Source: Cladopsammia gracilis
Taxonomy: Eukaryota; Cnidaria; Anthozoa; Scleractinia; Dendrophylliidae
Assembly: GCA_022457155.1 (NCBI GenBank)
Contig: JAJGOT010000506.1
Coordinates: 540,001 to 604,000 of the forward strand
DNA: 64,000 bases
Direction: 5' to 3'
Of the stretch, positions 29,022 to 39,985 are shown piece by piece. The notes beneath the pieces were generated by a model. That model was not told the origin of the DNA. It made no database searches and saw only the letters and a program-made list of their open reading frames with translations. Numbering within the stretch: position 1 is the first letter of the stretch; each line of letters opens with the position of its first letter. The translations under genes were made by a program, and so were the position numbers.

Positions 29022-32000
29022 GTGAGCATTTTCTATTTTTTGTAAAGTGTTTTAAAAATGTAAATTGGTCCATGGAATCATAAGTATTTATTTCAGCTTA
29101 CCGGCGTTTCTTGCTATAGGCCATGCATTTGTTGAGAAACGGAAAAAGATCGCACTTAAAGAGTACAAAAAGCTGCTCAAGAAAACCAGGGAAAAGCACA
29201 AGCTGCGTGAAGTATCAGATGACAAAGCTAAGCCAAATGTGAGAGTCGAAGGACGCGTCTCCGATGCCACAAGTTCCCAACAGGTTTGCATCTATATGGC
29301 TTCAGTTACTTTTAGGACATGGCGTTAATTGCAGGAATGGCTCCGAGCGACACTTAGAAAATTTTTCACCAATTATCGATTTTTTTTCCTATCAGAAAAA
29401 GAAAAATGCAGTAAATCACCTAGAATGAGGGTGTCAATGGGGTATACCTCTAGTCAGTAAACAGTTAAAAAAATCCATTTTAGTCAGTAAACTGTAAAAA
29501 AAATCCGTTTTAGTCAGTAAACAGCAAACGGGGTAAAACTTCAGTTAATAATTAACGTTTACTAATTTTTTCTCACAATATAGTCAACAGCGATGTTGAT
29601 TACAACCTTTCATCTTCTTTGTGGTAGTTATGACAGGAAAGAATTTCTAGCATCTATAAAACGGTCTTAAGGACGTTCGCGCCAATTGTTTATGCGCATC
29701 CTTACTGCGCACGCAATTCATGTCGCAACGCCCATGGCAAAAAATTGGGTGACATTTGCCTCTAATTCTTTTTAGCTCGTCCCCAGACCCCCAATTTGAC
29801 CCTTAAAATCACTGTAAAAACGCCATTTTTGTAAGGGAAAATCAAAATTTCGCCCATTTATGAATTACTTTTCGAAAATCCACACTCGGATCACACCTCA
29901 TCAGTTGCTCCCATAAGAGAATGTCTCGCGGATTAATATGAAATTATTCCGTTGTACATGAAATCTTTGCCGCTTTTGTACTCTTGGGAAGGATCGAATG
30001 TTCCGTTTTCTCATTGGCTCATTTAATTGAACTAATGGCATTGGTGTAGTTTCGATCCGACGTTAGGTTGTGTTTCTTACTGTGGCTTCTTTCTTAATTT
30101 CTGAGCATGTAAGATATTTTCTGACACAAAGAACAGCTCTTTTAGTGTAAATCTTCTGCTCTGAATGGTGTTTCAACCTGCAGTAGTAAACGTGGGAAGC
30201 GCAGTAGTCTCCGGCAAGGCATAACGGGGCCCGTCATTAAAAGCAATACATAGTGAATAAAACATTGAGAGAGTCTGGAACTATTATATAAAGCCGCAGA
30301 TACAGCGCAGGCTCAGGGTTTGTCACGAAAATCAGTCACGCAGCAGACTAAAAAGGACAACAATGGTACAGAAGGTCTTAGCAGAGTCAAAAATGGACTC
30401 AAATGGACTCTAAAATGATTTAAACAAAGTAACCGTAAACTCAAATTTTTATTTGCACAGAGAAAATGTTCAAAATTTGTCTTTTATTTACCACATACGC
30501 TAAGAAAACGACTTCCTTTTATACGATAGTCAGCTCGTATTTTGTTATTTATACGGTTACGATAACAAAAATCCATTGTTATACGCTAGTCAGTTAACCC
30601 CATTGACACCCTCTAGAATCGAACCCGGAACCTCCTGCGTGCTAACATCCCTCCTTCACCACTAGACCACTGGGTTGATCTGGCAAACCCAACAAAAATT
30701 TAATTATAAAAGGTGACCCTATCCCTAAATCTAACCTTATCGTGAATCTAGCTTAGATCAAATAATCGCTTTGCGACATATCCTAGGCGTGGCAGATAAA
30801 ACATAAAACAAAAAAATAGAGAAATGAATGCTAATGAAGTCAGCAGTTTCCTTTCAAATGGCTCAGAGCCATTCCTACATTTATTGGTTTTGCCTTTTAG
30901 GAGTGTGGCGCTATATATAAACAGCGACAACTGTATTTAGTGCGCGCTAAAAACCACACATTCAATGGCATTATCATGCGCCATCATTCATCAGCTAGAA
31001 AAATAATTTTCAAAGCGAGAGAAGTATCATCTGCCTATCCCAACTACGATATTCATTATCCGTGGCAGAGAGAGGAGCGATTTTAGAATACCCAGCCACC
31101 TATTTACATATCCCTGAATGTTTTATAGGACGAGTCATGTGAAAACAAAGTACATGTAAGTAAGTATGTGTTACTAAGTACAGTGTAAGTCAACTTTATT
31201 TAAATAGAGTATTTTTTACAACACATACGTAAATGATCCATTTTTATTCAATGGATAAGTGGCCGATATTCTACATGTACAGTTTAGCCCAGAGAGAATC
31301 ACAAGAATCACAAGAATCGACAAATGTAACTGGAGATGAAGTACATGTACATAAAAGTTTCCCAGAAAACGCTGAAGAAGGTGAATTTTTTTAACAGGAA
31401 GTGGCAAGTGGTAGGAAGACCAGATTTTCCTTCAATTTTGCCAGCTCAATTAACATCTGATAGGTTTTTCGCATGTAAATCTGGCCCAATTCACAAGAGC
31501 TCTCTCATTTGGGCACTTTTTGAAAGATTTCTTCCTTCTGCTTGAGTTAGGTACAAAATACATCTTTTATCATAAATGGTAGAAGGACTGTGGTTATATC
31601 ACAGGCTGTTTTGGGCATTTGAGGTGTCAGTGGGTTATCGATCAGTGAAATCAACATTGGGATTATCAAAACTGTTTCTAATTATATACTGCCAGGTAAA
31701 TGGACTGACAGACATGAACAGAGCACAAGTAAGTTACAGTTTCCACATAGCAGCCAATATTATTGTTTCCAAAAGGAATAAAAGGTGAAGGATTAGATAA
31801 TAAAACAGTTCCTTTTTGCTGTCCTTTGTATATAAACAGGGCAAAATAATGATGGATAACAAGAAAATGTCTGTCAATGGAATTCAATGCGAATCTATGT
31901 TAATTGATGTTAATCGAAGATAATCGATGATAATAACTTATTGATGGCAATCGATAATGGTAAGTAGTGAACATTTTGGTGTGACAATCGATTAATCATC

Positions 32001-35000
32001 GATAACCCAATATTAATCAATATTAATCAATATTAAACAATCAATGCCATAGATTAATATTGATCTTTCCATTACATGTACATGTAGCTTTCCAATGATT
32101 GATTTTCATCAATTAATTATGCTCATTATGACAATGTATTTGAGCAAATTGTGAATGACATTTCGTTCCTTTACACCCTGTAAACAGAACAAATTTTGTG
32201 ATTTTTTCTACTTTTTATAACATTGTAATTTTGCTGATGAATGATAATGGTGTTAAATTTGTCATTTTTAAAGCGCGTGCTAAATACAGTTGCTGTTGTT
32301 ATATAATATGACACCACTAAAAGTAACTAAATCCCTCAATGTTTTACCATTCCACCAAGCAAGCCTCTTTGTATTTAAACATTGGAAGTTCAGACTGTTT
32401 AAAGGGGCTGTTATATGTCACCATTTTTAGTACACGTATGACTTTGAAAAGCCAAAAGACAGACAGTCATGTATAAATGATATTTATAATAGTGGAAACA
32501 CCAAAATAGTGAGCACTCCAACAGTAAAATTAAGTGTCTTATTGGGCTGCAGATGGCTTGGATGAAAATGGATCTATTGCAACAATTGGGCCAAGTTTTT
32601 CAAGTTTATCACCTTATGTTTTGAAAAGCTCTCTAAAACTCAGATTATGGTTTATTCTCTCTTCAATTTTTTTTAAATTTTAGTTTCAATTTTTTGGAGC
32701 AGTTTTGACTCAAAGATGACAAAATACCCATGATATACAGACAGCTTCCCATTTCACCACCCATCAGATGTTTGCAGTCAGACCTCCTCTGGCTGGGTTG
32801 TGAATGGGTATCATGAAGTGAAATTATATTGTGCTAAGCTACCCAAGCAGGCAATATGGGCCTATCAAACCTGCTTGCATTTGCCTGTGATATATTTCCA
32901 CAAAAACATCAAAATGCCAGTGTCTTTTTAATGAGAATTATTTTTTACTTTAAAATTATTACAGTGTACATGTACAGTGTATGTCTTGACAATGCCAACA
33001 GTCAACTGTACATGTAGCAATGAGAAATCATTCAGTTTGAGTTATGTATGTCACATAACATAACATAACATAACATAACATAACATAACATAACATAACA
33101 TACTTTATTCAAGATGCAAACATAATATCTACATATACATTATAAAGCATAAGAAAAACTACAAAAGGCATCTTAAAAAGGAAGTTAAGAGATTAATCCA
33201 ATGTGAAAACTCCCTGAAATAAAATTAAAAAAATTATTAACAATTAAAATTAAAAATTATTAAAAATTAATTCAGGTGCAATTTGAGCTTTGATTTAAAT
33301 AACTGGAAGCTTTCATCTTCCACTATGTCCCTTGGTAAATTGTTCCAAAGCTAAACTATCCTAATTAAAAATGAATGTTTACAAATGTAAAACAGTTCAG
33401 TCTGGCAGATTTGACATAAAGTTTATAAGAATGGTTGGCTCTCGTGGATTTAATTGTAGCAAATTCTAAAAAATCTTCAAATTTTAAATGATAAAAACCA
33501 AAAACTATCTTATAACACTCAACTAAAGATAAATAAGTTCTACGGTTGGATAGTGTAGACCATTTGAGCAGTTGACAGTGATATGACATATCCCCTTTTA
33601 CTTTTAAGAGCCAGTCTTGACGCTCTTCTCTGCAGACTCTCTAGTGCATGAATGTCCTTGGCGAAATACGGGCACCAGACAGGTACTGTGTATTCCAAGT
33701 TTGGCCATACTGACAAGAGATTTGTACAGCATAGAAAACACATTTGCATTAGCAGTGCCAACAGAGTGTTTAATAGTCCCCAGTACTTTGTTCACTTTAT
33801 TGACGGTCATGCTACCGTATGGGTAAAAAGTAATGAAAACGATAATCGACAAAAATCGCTGTAATGTAAATATTTAAGCTGAGGGGATTATAACTGGGAT
33901 TTAACGAATTAAAATTCAATTGAAACAGGACAAACTCAGCAACCAGGGATCTTTAGAAAGTTCCTCACAAGGAGTCCGGAAACAACAACATCAATTGTAA
34001 GTCAATTCAAACTCATAAATGATAATGTAGAAAAAATAACACATACCTTGTTACATGTACGTGTACATGTACCTGTACATGTATGCAGGGCTGAAAACAA
34101 ATCAGTGAGAGCACTCGCCATCCAGGCAAGTGACAAGTGAAATAAACCGTTTAAATTGTAGATACATAAACATGTAAAACTACCGGTAAATGATAAAATC
34201 ATCGAACGATGTTTCGGTGTCATTGTGACGCCATTTTCAAGTTCAAAATAATTACAATAAATTGATGTCACGCTAATAGTTTGGCTCGAATTGGGTCCGA
34301 TTGGACATTAAGAGATAGTGTCAATTATCTAATTAACAACATCCCGTGCACTAAACCATCAAACTTACATGTATTCCAGCACTTCTTAAGAATGAGAAAA
34401 CTGTTTGTCAAGGTCTTTCAGGACAATATGTAACAGTGTTTGTTTATAAAGTGCTGCAAATGGAAGATGACTGGTTGTTATGTTCAGCTGCACACTGGTG
34501 TAAGTGCCTGAGTTAATCTTCAACTTCATATTGTAACTGTTTATTCTGACAGTTTATTCTAACCATTTTGAACTTGAATTAAATGAAAATGACGCCATGA
34601 CGAAACGTCATTCAATAATTTTATCTTTTATTTTTACATGTTTATGTATCACATCTGGTGTCTTTTACGTGATTTGACTCTTGCCCATAAGACTGTAAAT
34701 GGCGTATGCCATCTCAAATTTATCTGTCCACTCACGTCTCCGTTGCCATAAGTGTTTTCAATCATTGTTGCATAGACGTTAGGCAAAAATTTCAAAAGTA
34801 AACCCATTAGTGTGAACTATTCGAAAAACAAAAATGAATGTTAAAACAAGAAAAAATAGAAAATAAGCACTCCTGTGTTATTATGTGTAATTTTCCGGGA
34901 TTCATTCTTAGTTTTTTCTCGTGTTTTTAGGAAACGAAAACCAGTAAACAGATTAACAGCAGCTGAAAGTGAATTCAAGAAAAGAAGAGTTGAAAAAGAA

Positions 35001-35409
35001 AAGCTTATTAAGGTTTGTAATGGGCCCTTGACCTTTTGTTAACAAAGGTGGATGCTGTGGTGCAATTTTTAGTGACGAATTAAGAAAAGTAAGGGTCATT
35101 AGTTATGTTATTTAACTATTGTAAATCACTTTATAAAACCCCATACAATATTACAGTAGAACCTCATTTCTTGCCTAAATAATCCTGTCCGTGTTTATTT
35201 TTGGACGTGTTCTTTTTTAATATATCGCTTGATATTTTCTATTTTAGGAAAAAGAAATTGTGATACAAAAACACAGAGAAGAGGTTCGAGAGAAAATGAA
35301 AAAGCGCCGAGAAACGTTTGGCCGTTTGAACCGAAAAACGCGAAAAGGACAACCTGTCATGGCTAATCAAATAGAACACTTACTTGGGAAGATTGAGACC
35401 CAGTCATGA
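28904..35409 (+). CDS. CCDC59/TAP26-like protein (Fyv7/TAP26 family), five exons
   Basis: Small basic, lysine-rich protein of 197 residues (human CCDC59 is somewhat longer), expected in the nucleus/nucleolus; family members are linked to rRNA processing and, for human TAP26, to co-activation with TTF-1. Exons: 28904-29021, 29120-29283, 33929-33996, 34931-35012, 35248-35409, together 594 bases. Start is ATG at 28904 (MADVEGRTNHAKK); the upstream in-frame ATG-like codon is less likely. Diagnostic parts: HAFVEKRKKIALKEYKKLLK in exon 2, the Arg/Lys/Glu-rich helix of exons 4-5 and the C-terminal RLNRKTRKGQPVMANQIEHL, matching the family's K-K-G-Q-P...L ending. Introns 2 and 3 hold an hAT-like element, a LINE end and a palindromic element. 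Exon joins inferred from phase. Confidence 0.83.
29120..29283 (+). CDS. CCDC59-like exon 2
   Basis: Acceptor ttgctatag is chosen because it restores phase 1; the nearer-looking tttcag at 29096 would give a stop after seven codons. Encodes GHAFVEKRKKIALKEYKK and ends ...SSQQ at gtttgc, phase 0. Confidence 0.8.
29428..30612. mobile_element. hAT-like non-autonomous element (1185 bp)
   Basis: Inverted ends AGGGTGTCAATGGGGT / ACCCCATTGACACCCT, flanked by CTAGAATG and CTAGAATC (7 of 8 bases match), the duplication length of hAT elements. Near both ends tagtcagtaa/ttaactgact-like motifs repeat. No transposase seen. In intron 2 of the CCDC59-like gene. Confidence 0.75.
30613..30690 (-). repeat. tRNA-like sequence (SINE fragment)
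   Basis: The minus strand carries a B-box-like GGTTCGATTC and an A-box-like AGTGGTCTAGTGGTG, with a cloverleaf-like spacing. The hAT-like element inserted next to its T-arm. No complete acceptor stem, so probably a tRNA-derived repeat. Confidence 0.55.
30691..32397. other. Intron stretch, AT-rich simple sequence
   Basis: No gene recognised. Holds catgtacatgtac-type simple sequence and, at 31890-32060, clusters of atcgat/ttaatattgatt short palindromes. Confidence 0.5.
32398..32720 (+). repeat. Interspersed repeat, inverted relative of 15470-15712
   Basis: Shares aaaggggct...tatgtcacc, a tttttagta block, and ggatgaaaatggat with the other copy in reverse orientation. Confidence 0.65.
33057..33852 (-). 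mobile_element. 5'-truncated LINE 3' end with RT C-terminal remnant
   Basis: Minus strand, in order: VNKVLGTIKHSVGTANANVF, LEYTVPVWCPYFAKDIHALE followed by LQRRASRLALKSKRG (typical RT C-terminal text), [35 protein letters not shown], a stop, aataaagt and an (ATGTT)n tail. At least two frameshifts break the frame. Same family as 19541-20062. In intron 2 of the CCDC59-like gene. Confidence 0.88.
33929..33996 (+). CDS. CCDC59-like exon 3
   Basis: Acceptor tgaaacag, donor gtaagt; phase 0 in, phase 2 out. Encodes DKLSNQGSLESSSQGVRK and QQHQ, low-complexity and polar. Supported mainly by splice sites and phase. Confidence 0.68.
34161..34650. mobile_element. Palindromic MITE (490 bp)
   Basis: Ends GATACATAAACATGTAAAA and TTTTTACATGTTTATGTATC are inverted, and the arms continue through aatgacgccatttt-like sequence. 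In intron 3 of the CCDC59-like gene. Confidence 0.8.
34931..35012 (+). CDS. CCDC59-like exon 4
   Basis: Acceptor gtttttag, donor gtttgt. Encodes KRKPVNRLTAAESEFKKRR and VEKEKLIK, the start of the conserved charged C-terminal helix. Phase 2 in, phase 0 out. Confidence 0.85.
35248..35409 (+). CDS. CCDC59-like last exon
   Basis: Encodes EKEIVIQKHREEVREKMKKR, then RETFGRLNRKTRKGQPVMAN and QIEHLLGKIETQS, ending at TGA 35407-35409. The KGQP...HLLGKI end is the best family match in the gene. Confidence 0.87.
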   Translation, partial: EKEIVIQKHREEVREKMKKRRETFGRLNRKTRKGQPVMANQIEHLLGKIETQS

Positions 35410-35429
35410 CAAAGGCTGTGATAAAAAAC

Positions 35430-35700
35430 AGAGAGAGAGAGAGAGACACGAGGGCTTGGACAGTATCACGCTTGAACGTTTCGACAAGATCACTGCAGTT
35501 AAAGATGAGTCATTTTCAACATCAACATCGTCATCATCATTATTATCGTCGTCATCATCATCGTCGTCATCAGCATCAACAACGTCATCAGCATAATTCA
35601 ACGTCATCAGCATCATTAATGATCGTCATCGTTATCTTTTTTTAAAAAATTATCATCGTCGTCGTCGTCGTCGTCGTTGTCTTGCTCATCAACGTCTGTC
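35430..35700. repeat. Microsatellites after the CCDC59-like stop
   Basis: A (GA)n run at 35434-35447, then long imperfect (TCA/TCG)n triplets at 35515-35690. These give artificial Ser-rich or Asp-rich reading frames. Confidence 0.88.
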
Positions 35701-36292
35701 CGCCGCACTACAGCCATGAAAAAACGGGGAAAGGAAAGACACGAAGTGACGGGAAAGTATGGATGTGTCGCCTTTCAAAGTTTGGTAATCAAGATAAATG
35801 AGACAGTATACAACACCGAATTCTTTTAACTAAGAATTTTTTATTTGTTTCGTTTAGCGAGTTGAAAACGTTTTGTCATGAACCTATAGACCGTAGTACA
35901 AATCCGAGATGAGTACGATTATGACTTCACATACGTAGTTTGCAAGCGTTGAATTATTACGTCTCAAACCGGTATCGTTCTTAAAGCTTCCTTTTCTGCT
36001 AGCAACAGGAAGGAACGAGAGGACTGAGCGGTGGTTTAGAAATAGAACTCGCACCTCTCAGTTGTACTCGTACTTAATCTCTTTCTCGTACTACAAACTA
36101 AAGAGAACATCACAAACGGAAAATTTTGCCCGAATGCTCCAAAGAAAAGTGCTACCGCAGAGTTTGAAAGTAGCGGCCCCGTTACTTTCGCAATTAGCAG
36201 GCCTAAGGGGCCGCAACTTGCGGGTACCTAAAATATGTGAGTAATTGATGGAAAAGGTGATGGCAAACACACTGAAAGTCGAATTGTTTGTG

Positions 36293-36427
36293 TTGTGGTG
36301 CAATTTTGTCCTTGGTGCAAATTTTATTCTCCTTTGTTTTGGGGTATGGTAATGTATGATAATGTGTGATAATGAGTTTTTAACAAAGGAAAATAAAATT
36401 TGCACCAAGGATAAAATTGCATCACAA
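36293..36427. mobile_element. Hairpin element
   Basis: Arms of about 36-45 bp: TTGTGGTGCAATTTTGTCCT and onward at 36293 against 36392-36427 with few mismatches. The loop has tgataatg repeats. Confidence 0.82.
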
Positions 36428-36504
36428 CATTTATATGGCGGTTAGACTACTCGCTGTTCCCTTTAAAGTCAGTCGAGCGGGCGAGCTAATCACGTCCAAA
36501 TCAC

Positions 36505-36800
36505 GAAAGTCCCCTCGGTACGCATTACTTTCGCTCGCTCGCCGCTCGGATCGCCGATCGCGTATTTGCTCTCCCGTTCAACTACCCAGAGCGGGACTTT
36601 CGTTCGCTCGCCGCTCGGATCGCCGATCGCGTATCTCCCGCTCGACTATCCAGAGAGGGACTTTCGCTCGCCACTCGGATCGCCGATCGCTTATTTGCTC
36701 TCCCGCTCGACTATCGAGAGAGGGACTTTCGCTCGCTCGCTGCTCGGATCGCCGATCGCGTATTTGCTCTCCCGTTCGGCTATCCAGAGAGGGACTGCTA
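36505..36800. repeat. Four ~74-bp GC-rich tandem units
   Basis: Units contain gggactttcgctcgctcgc, cgctcggatcgccgatcgcg and tctcccgctcgactatc. Flanked by tatatggcggt on both sides, so possibly the interior of a mobile element. Confidence 0.85.
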
Positions 36801-37246
36801 GCAGTATATATGGCGGTACGCTAATCTTGCAAGTACCCGGTATGCAAGATGTGTGTACCGCCATACAAACGTCTGTAAAAATCGAACAATTCATTAACCT
36901 ACATCTTGGCTTCTCGTAAGCGGCCGCTAGCCGTATAATGGATATGTGGTCGCTTACGGGAGCTTTTACCGTTCACACTAAACAGTATTAATGCGAAGAA
37001 ACAAATACTATCATGAAATAAATGTTTGTTTTATTGTCTTATGCAATGTCGAATCGTGACCTAACTAAAAAAACTGGATACTAGGACTGGCCTTTAGTAA
37101 CTATAGCTTTGTGAAGTTCATTGACTAAAGTAAGGTTGAGGCTTACAAGGTTTTTCCTTCGGGGTGCCGCTTACAGGAGCTTAGAAACAAAAGAAAAAAA
37201 CTCAATCATACGTCTTACCCCACCGCGAACAGAGAAATGAGCAATG

Positions 37247-37470
37247 AACCCTTTCACTCCCAGAGTCAATAATTATGGAGACATGTAGTGTAGTTTTAAC
37301 TTTTGAGTCTGTTGACGAAATCATCAAATGCTATGGTGTGACCATTGAAATGAAACATCTTCAGCAGTACTTTTGTATGGTACCATTTGCTTTTCAATAT
37401 CTTACAAAACGAAATTTGGAATTTTTCTTAAATTTTGATCTTTGGCACACTTGGTCGTTAAAGAGTTAAG
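37247..37470. repeat. Interspersed repeat shared with 59961-60060
   Basis: Both copies begin ccctttcactcc(c)agagtca, then gg(a)gacatgtag(t/c)gtagtt and tgctatggtgtgaccat. This copy ends ...gttaaagagttaagg, giving short inverted ends. Confidence 0.7.
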
Positions 37471-37684
37471 GGCCAAACACGGCTGCAAGCTTTCTAAGCA
37501 CTCTCTGTACCCCCTCAACAACAACAACAACAATATTATTAATTTTGAAATATGTTCAGAATTGAAACCACCCGCAAATAGCACAGGCTAATCGCAGCGG
37601 GTGGTGACATCAAAATTATAATTTACAAGTTACAGCTCCAGAGTCAATTACAAATTTTATCCTAAGCAAAGGAGGAAGCATATT

Positions 37685-38122
37685 ACCCTGTGGGGTAGGT
37701 ATGTACTTGGTGTATCCCTTATTATTTTGTATTTAAACACTTAGTTTTTATTTCAGTAGAAAAAGAAGTTAAAAACAGCAGAATGGGGAATCGAAGCCGG
37801 GCCGTATGATCTACTCCATGCACACTATCCACTGTACCACCGAGGACTAGCTGCCGGAAATTGTAATTTTTAAAGGAATATAAGATATATGCTGCCAGCC
37901 CAGACCATATATAAGAACTAACCCTTTCGATACACTGGAAATACGGGAATCAGTGCTTAACTCTAAATACTAAAATCAGTGCTTCAACCCTAGATACTGT
38001 AATCCGACCCTAAATTACACTGCAATATATCTAAATACATTACAATAAGGAATACATGAAGTACCATACATTATGATCAGGGATACACCAAGTACACGGT
38101 GCCAAGTACCTAGGGTGGGGTA
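37685..38122. mobile_element. Inverted-end element with an internal tRNA-like sequence
   Basis: TACTTGGTGTATCCCT near 37708 and AGGGATACACCAAGTA near 38080 are inverted ends within longer imperfect arms. Between them (about 37785-37855, minus strand) is a tRNA-like block with GGTGGTACAGTGGATAG (A-box-like) and GGCTTCGATTCCCC (B-box-like). Confidence 0.6.
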
Positions 38123-38165
38123 TCAGGAAGTACCGCAGTTTTCCTTACAAACTCAGAGTCCCGCG

Positions 38166-38945
38166 TCAGGTCAGCAACAAATTTTTGCTGCTATTTCTCC
38201 GGAAAACTTTATAGAGAGCGCTTAAAGGTCGAGGTGAAAGCGCAATCCGTCTGTCCGGCTTTTTCCTCTTAATAACCTCTCTGTATAACTCGTGAAACGC
38301 TTCAGCGATCTTAGGATAACCCTCAGATGCCGAACACTCCAAGAACACACATTTCAACATTTCCGCCAGCGATGTTCCTTCGGCCTCAGTCACTTGTCGT
38401 TCGGCGCGTGTTCGAGATCCGACTTGTTTCCGACGATCATGACCACGATTTTCTGCTGGTCGTGACTAGAATGGATACTCCAAAATCAGGTTGGACACCT
38501 TATGGAGACTTATATAACGGAGTAACTGGTTAGCTTTCAGTTGGGGTTAGGGGCAGCAGTTCATATAGTTAAATTTAGGACTAAGCAACCCGAGATGCTA
38601 GGTGGTACAGTGGTACGGTAGGCAGTATGTAAGCCTAAGCCTAGCTGAGGTCACAGGTTCAATCCTGAGTGGGGATTTTAGATTTTCTTTTTTACACTTA
38701 AAAATTTATTGAAAATAAATTCTAAGTGTCGACATTACGTTATATACTTCTCAATAAGTGTCCGAGGTGATCCAACCTGATTTTGGAGTATCCATTCTAG
38801 TTACGACCATTTTCTGCTTGAATGGAATGATGAGGTTGTGCAGGTCTTGAAGTTCCTCAAAGCTTTGCCGATCAGTTATTGAGTAGACGAGCATCAAACC
38901 GTCGGCGCAAATCGTCCGACTTTCCACTGTCAGTTCTGCAGCCGA
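38166..38945 (-). pseudogene. Ras-like small GTPase, last exon, disrupted
   Basis: After a good minus-strand acceptor (cttaattttcag) at 38946 come ESRTICADGLMLVYSITDRQ, SFEELQDLHNLIIPFKQK, then a 351-bp insertion, then IVVMIVGNKSDLEHA (G4 box NKSD), a frame change, and TEAEGTSLAEMLKCVFLECS (G5 box ECSAS) to a basic C-terminus and stop. RERG/RASL-type members look most similar, from memory of the family. The frame change near 38402-38408 hits a TGA when read through, and the insertion breaks the exon, so this copy should be inactive. G1-G3 exons were not found at higher coordinates. Confidence 0.75.
38458..38808. mobile_element. Mutator-type element inside the GTPase exon, exact 10-bp duplication
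   Basis: Flanked on both sides by ATTTTCTGCT (38448-38457 and 38809-38818). Inverted ends of about 38 bp start GGTCGTGACTAGAATGG / GGTCGTAACTAGAATGG. The centre (about 38586-38680, plus strand) is tRNA-like with AGGTGGTACAGTGGTA and GGTTCAATCC. Confidence 0.88.
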
Positions 38946-39055
38946 CTGAAAATTAAGCACAACTGTCAGTTAAGATGCGGTCTTAACGCAAAAGAATTCG
39001 CGTCAAGTTAAAACGAACATTGACACTTGCGTTTATGTTTATGCTTCTGCTGGGC

Positions 39056-39384
39056 CCGTTTTCACTGGAAATAAGCGCTGTTATGCTTCCGCCTGTTGGC
39101 TTTAACGCCTACTCCAGGCACAAGACTATCGTTTGAAAGTTTTCCATCCAACTTATAAAGTAAATAAAGTTCTCTAGAACTTGAAGGGCTAGAAAACCTT
39201 GCGAGTTCTTCTTGGTAGTTGGTTCTTCACTGGAAATAAGCGCTGTTATGCTTCCGCTTGTTGGCTTTAACGCCTACTCCAGGCACAAGACTATCGTTTG
39301 AAAGTTTTCCATCCAACTGATAAAGTAAATAAAGTTTTCTAGAACTTGAAGGGCTAGAAAACCTTGCGAGTTCTTCTTGGTAGT
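39056..39384. repeat. Two-copy ~168-bp tandem duplication
   Basis: The block cactggaaataagcgctgtt to gcgagttcttcttggtag occurs at 39056-39219 and again at 39224-39384 with few changes. Its minus strand is open but shows no known domain. Confidence 0.85.
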
Positions 39385-39631
39385 ATTGAGTTCCAAGGCC
39401 ATGCACACTTGTTTGATTTTTTACCTTCAATTTGCAGTACTGCGTTTCTTCCGGTCATTGACGTGGCATCATTTTGCAAACTTTCTGGTAGTTATGTGTA
39501 CATTGTTCTTATCAACAGGAAAGACTGAAGAGACAAACTACGAGCCGAGGAAATATGTCTATTATAATGTCAAATAATTGGAATGAGAAAACAAATTTCC
39601 AAACAAAGAAATAAGGGGGCAAAGCGTAATA

Positions 39632-39983
39632 CAGTCAACTCTCTCTAAGACGGACACCGTCAGGACCGGCCTCAACTGTCCGTCTTAGAGAGGTGTCCGG
39701 CTTATAGAGAGTCGAACGTTAAGTGACACCAGTAATTCTGAGATAATAAAGCTGAACCTATGCACGATGAATGCACGTCTGTTTTAAGTCTGTTAAAAGT
39801 CGTTTTCTTAAGCAAAACCTACAAACTGGAACAATGAATAACATTAGAAAAGTGGACTCGTTTGTTCATAGTCAGCACCTACATTTCTGTTTAGAAGTAT
39901 TTCTCACTAAAAAAAAGCACTTCTCAAGTGTCCGATGACGGTTTCAAAGTGCCCGTTGTCCGTCTTAGAGAGTTTAGTTACAG
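39632..39983. mobile_element. Pogo/Tigger-like MITE
   Basis: Ends CAGTCAACTCTCTCTAAG and CTTAGAGAGTTTAGTTACAG are inverted, with TA on both sides. The TCTCTAAGACGGAC motif is repeated internally. No transposase. Confidence 0.78.
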
Positions 39984-39985
39984 TA

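Noticed and set aside
29097..29120. Acceptor at tttcag 29096 for CCDC59-like exon 2
   Set aside because: In the phase set by exon 1 it gives a stop after seven codons; the acceptor at 29119 keeps the family-like frame.
35384..35645. Ser-rich, His-rich and Asp-rich frames
   Set aside because: Products of the TCA/TCG triplet microsatellite after the CCDC59-like stop.
36417..36919. Open frames of 135 and 117 codons with repeated RRSDRRSRICSP-type text
   Set aside because: Created by the ~74-bp GC-rich tandem units; both overlapping frames are open because the unit length suits them, with no known domain.
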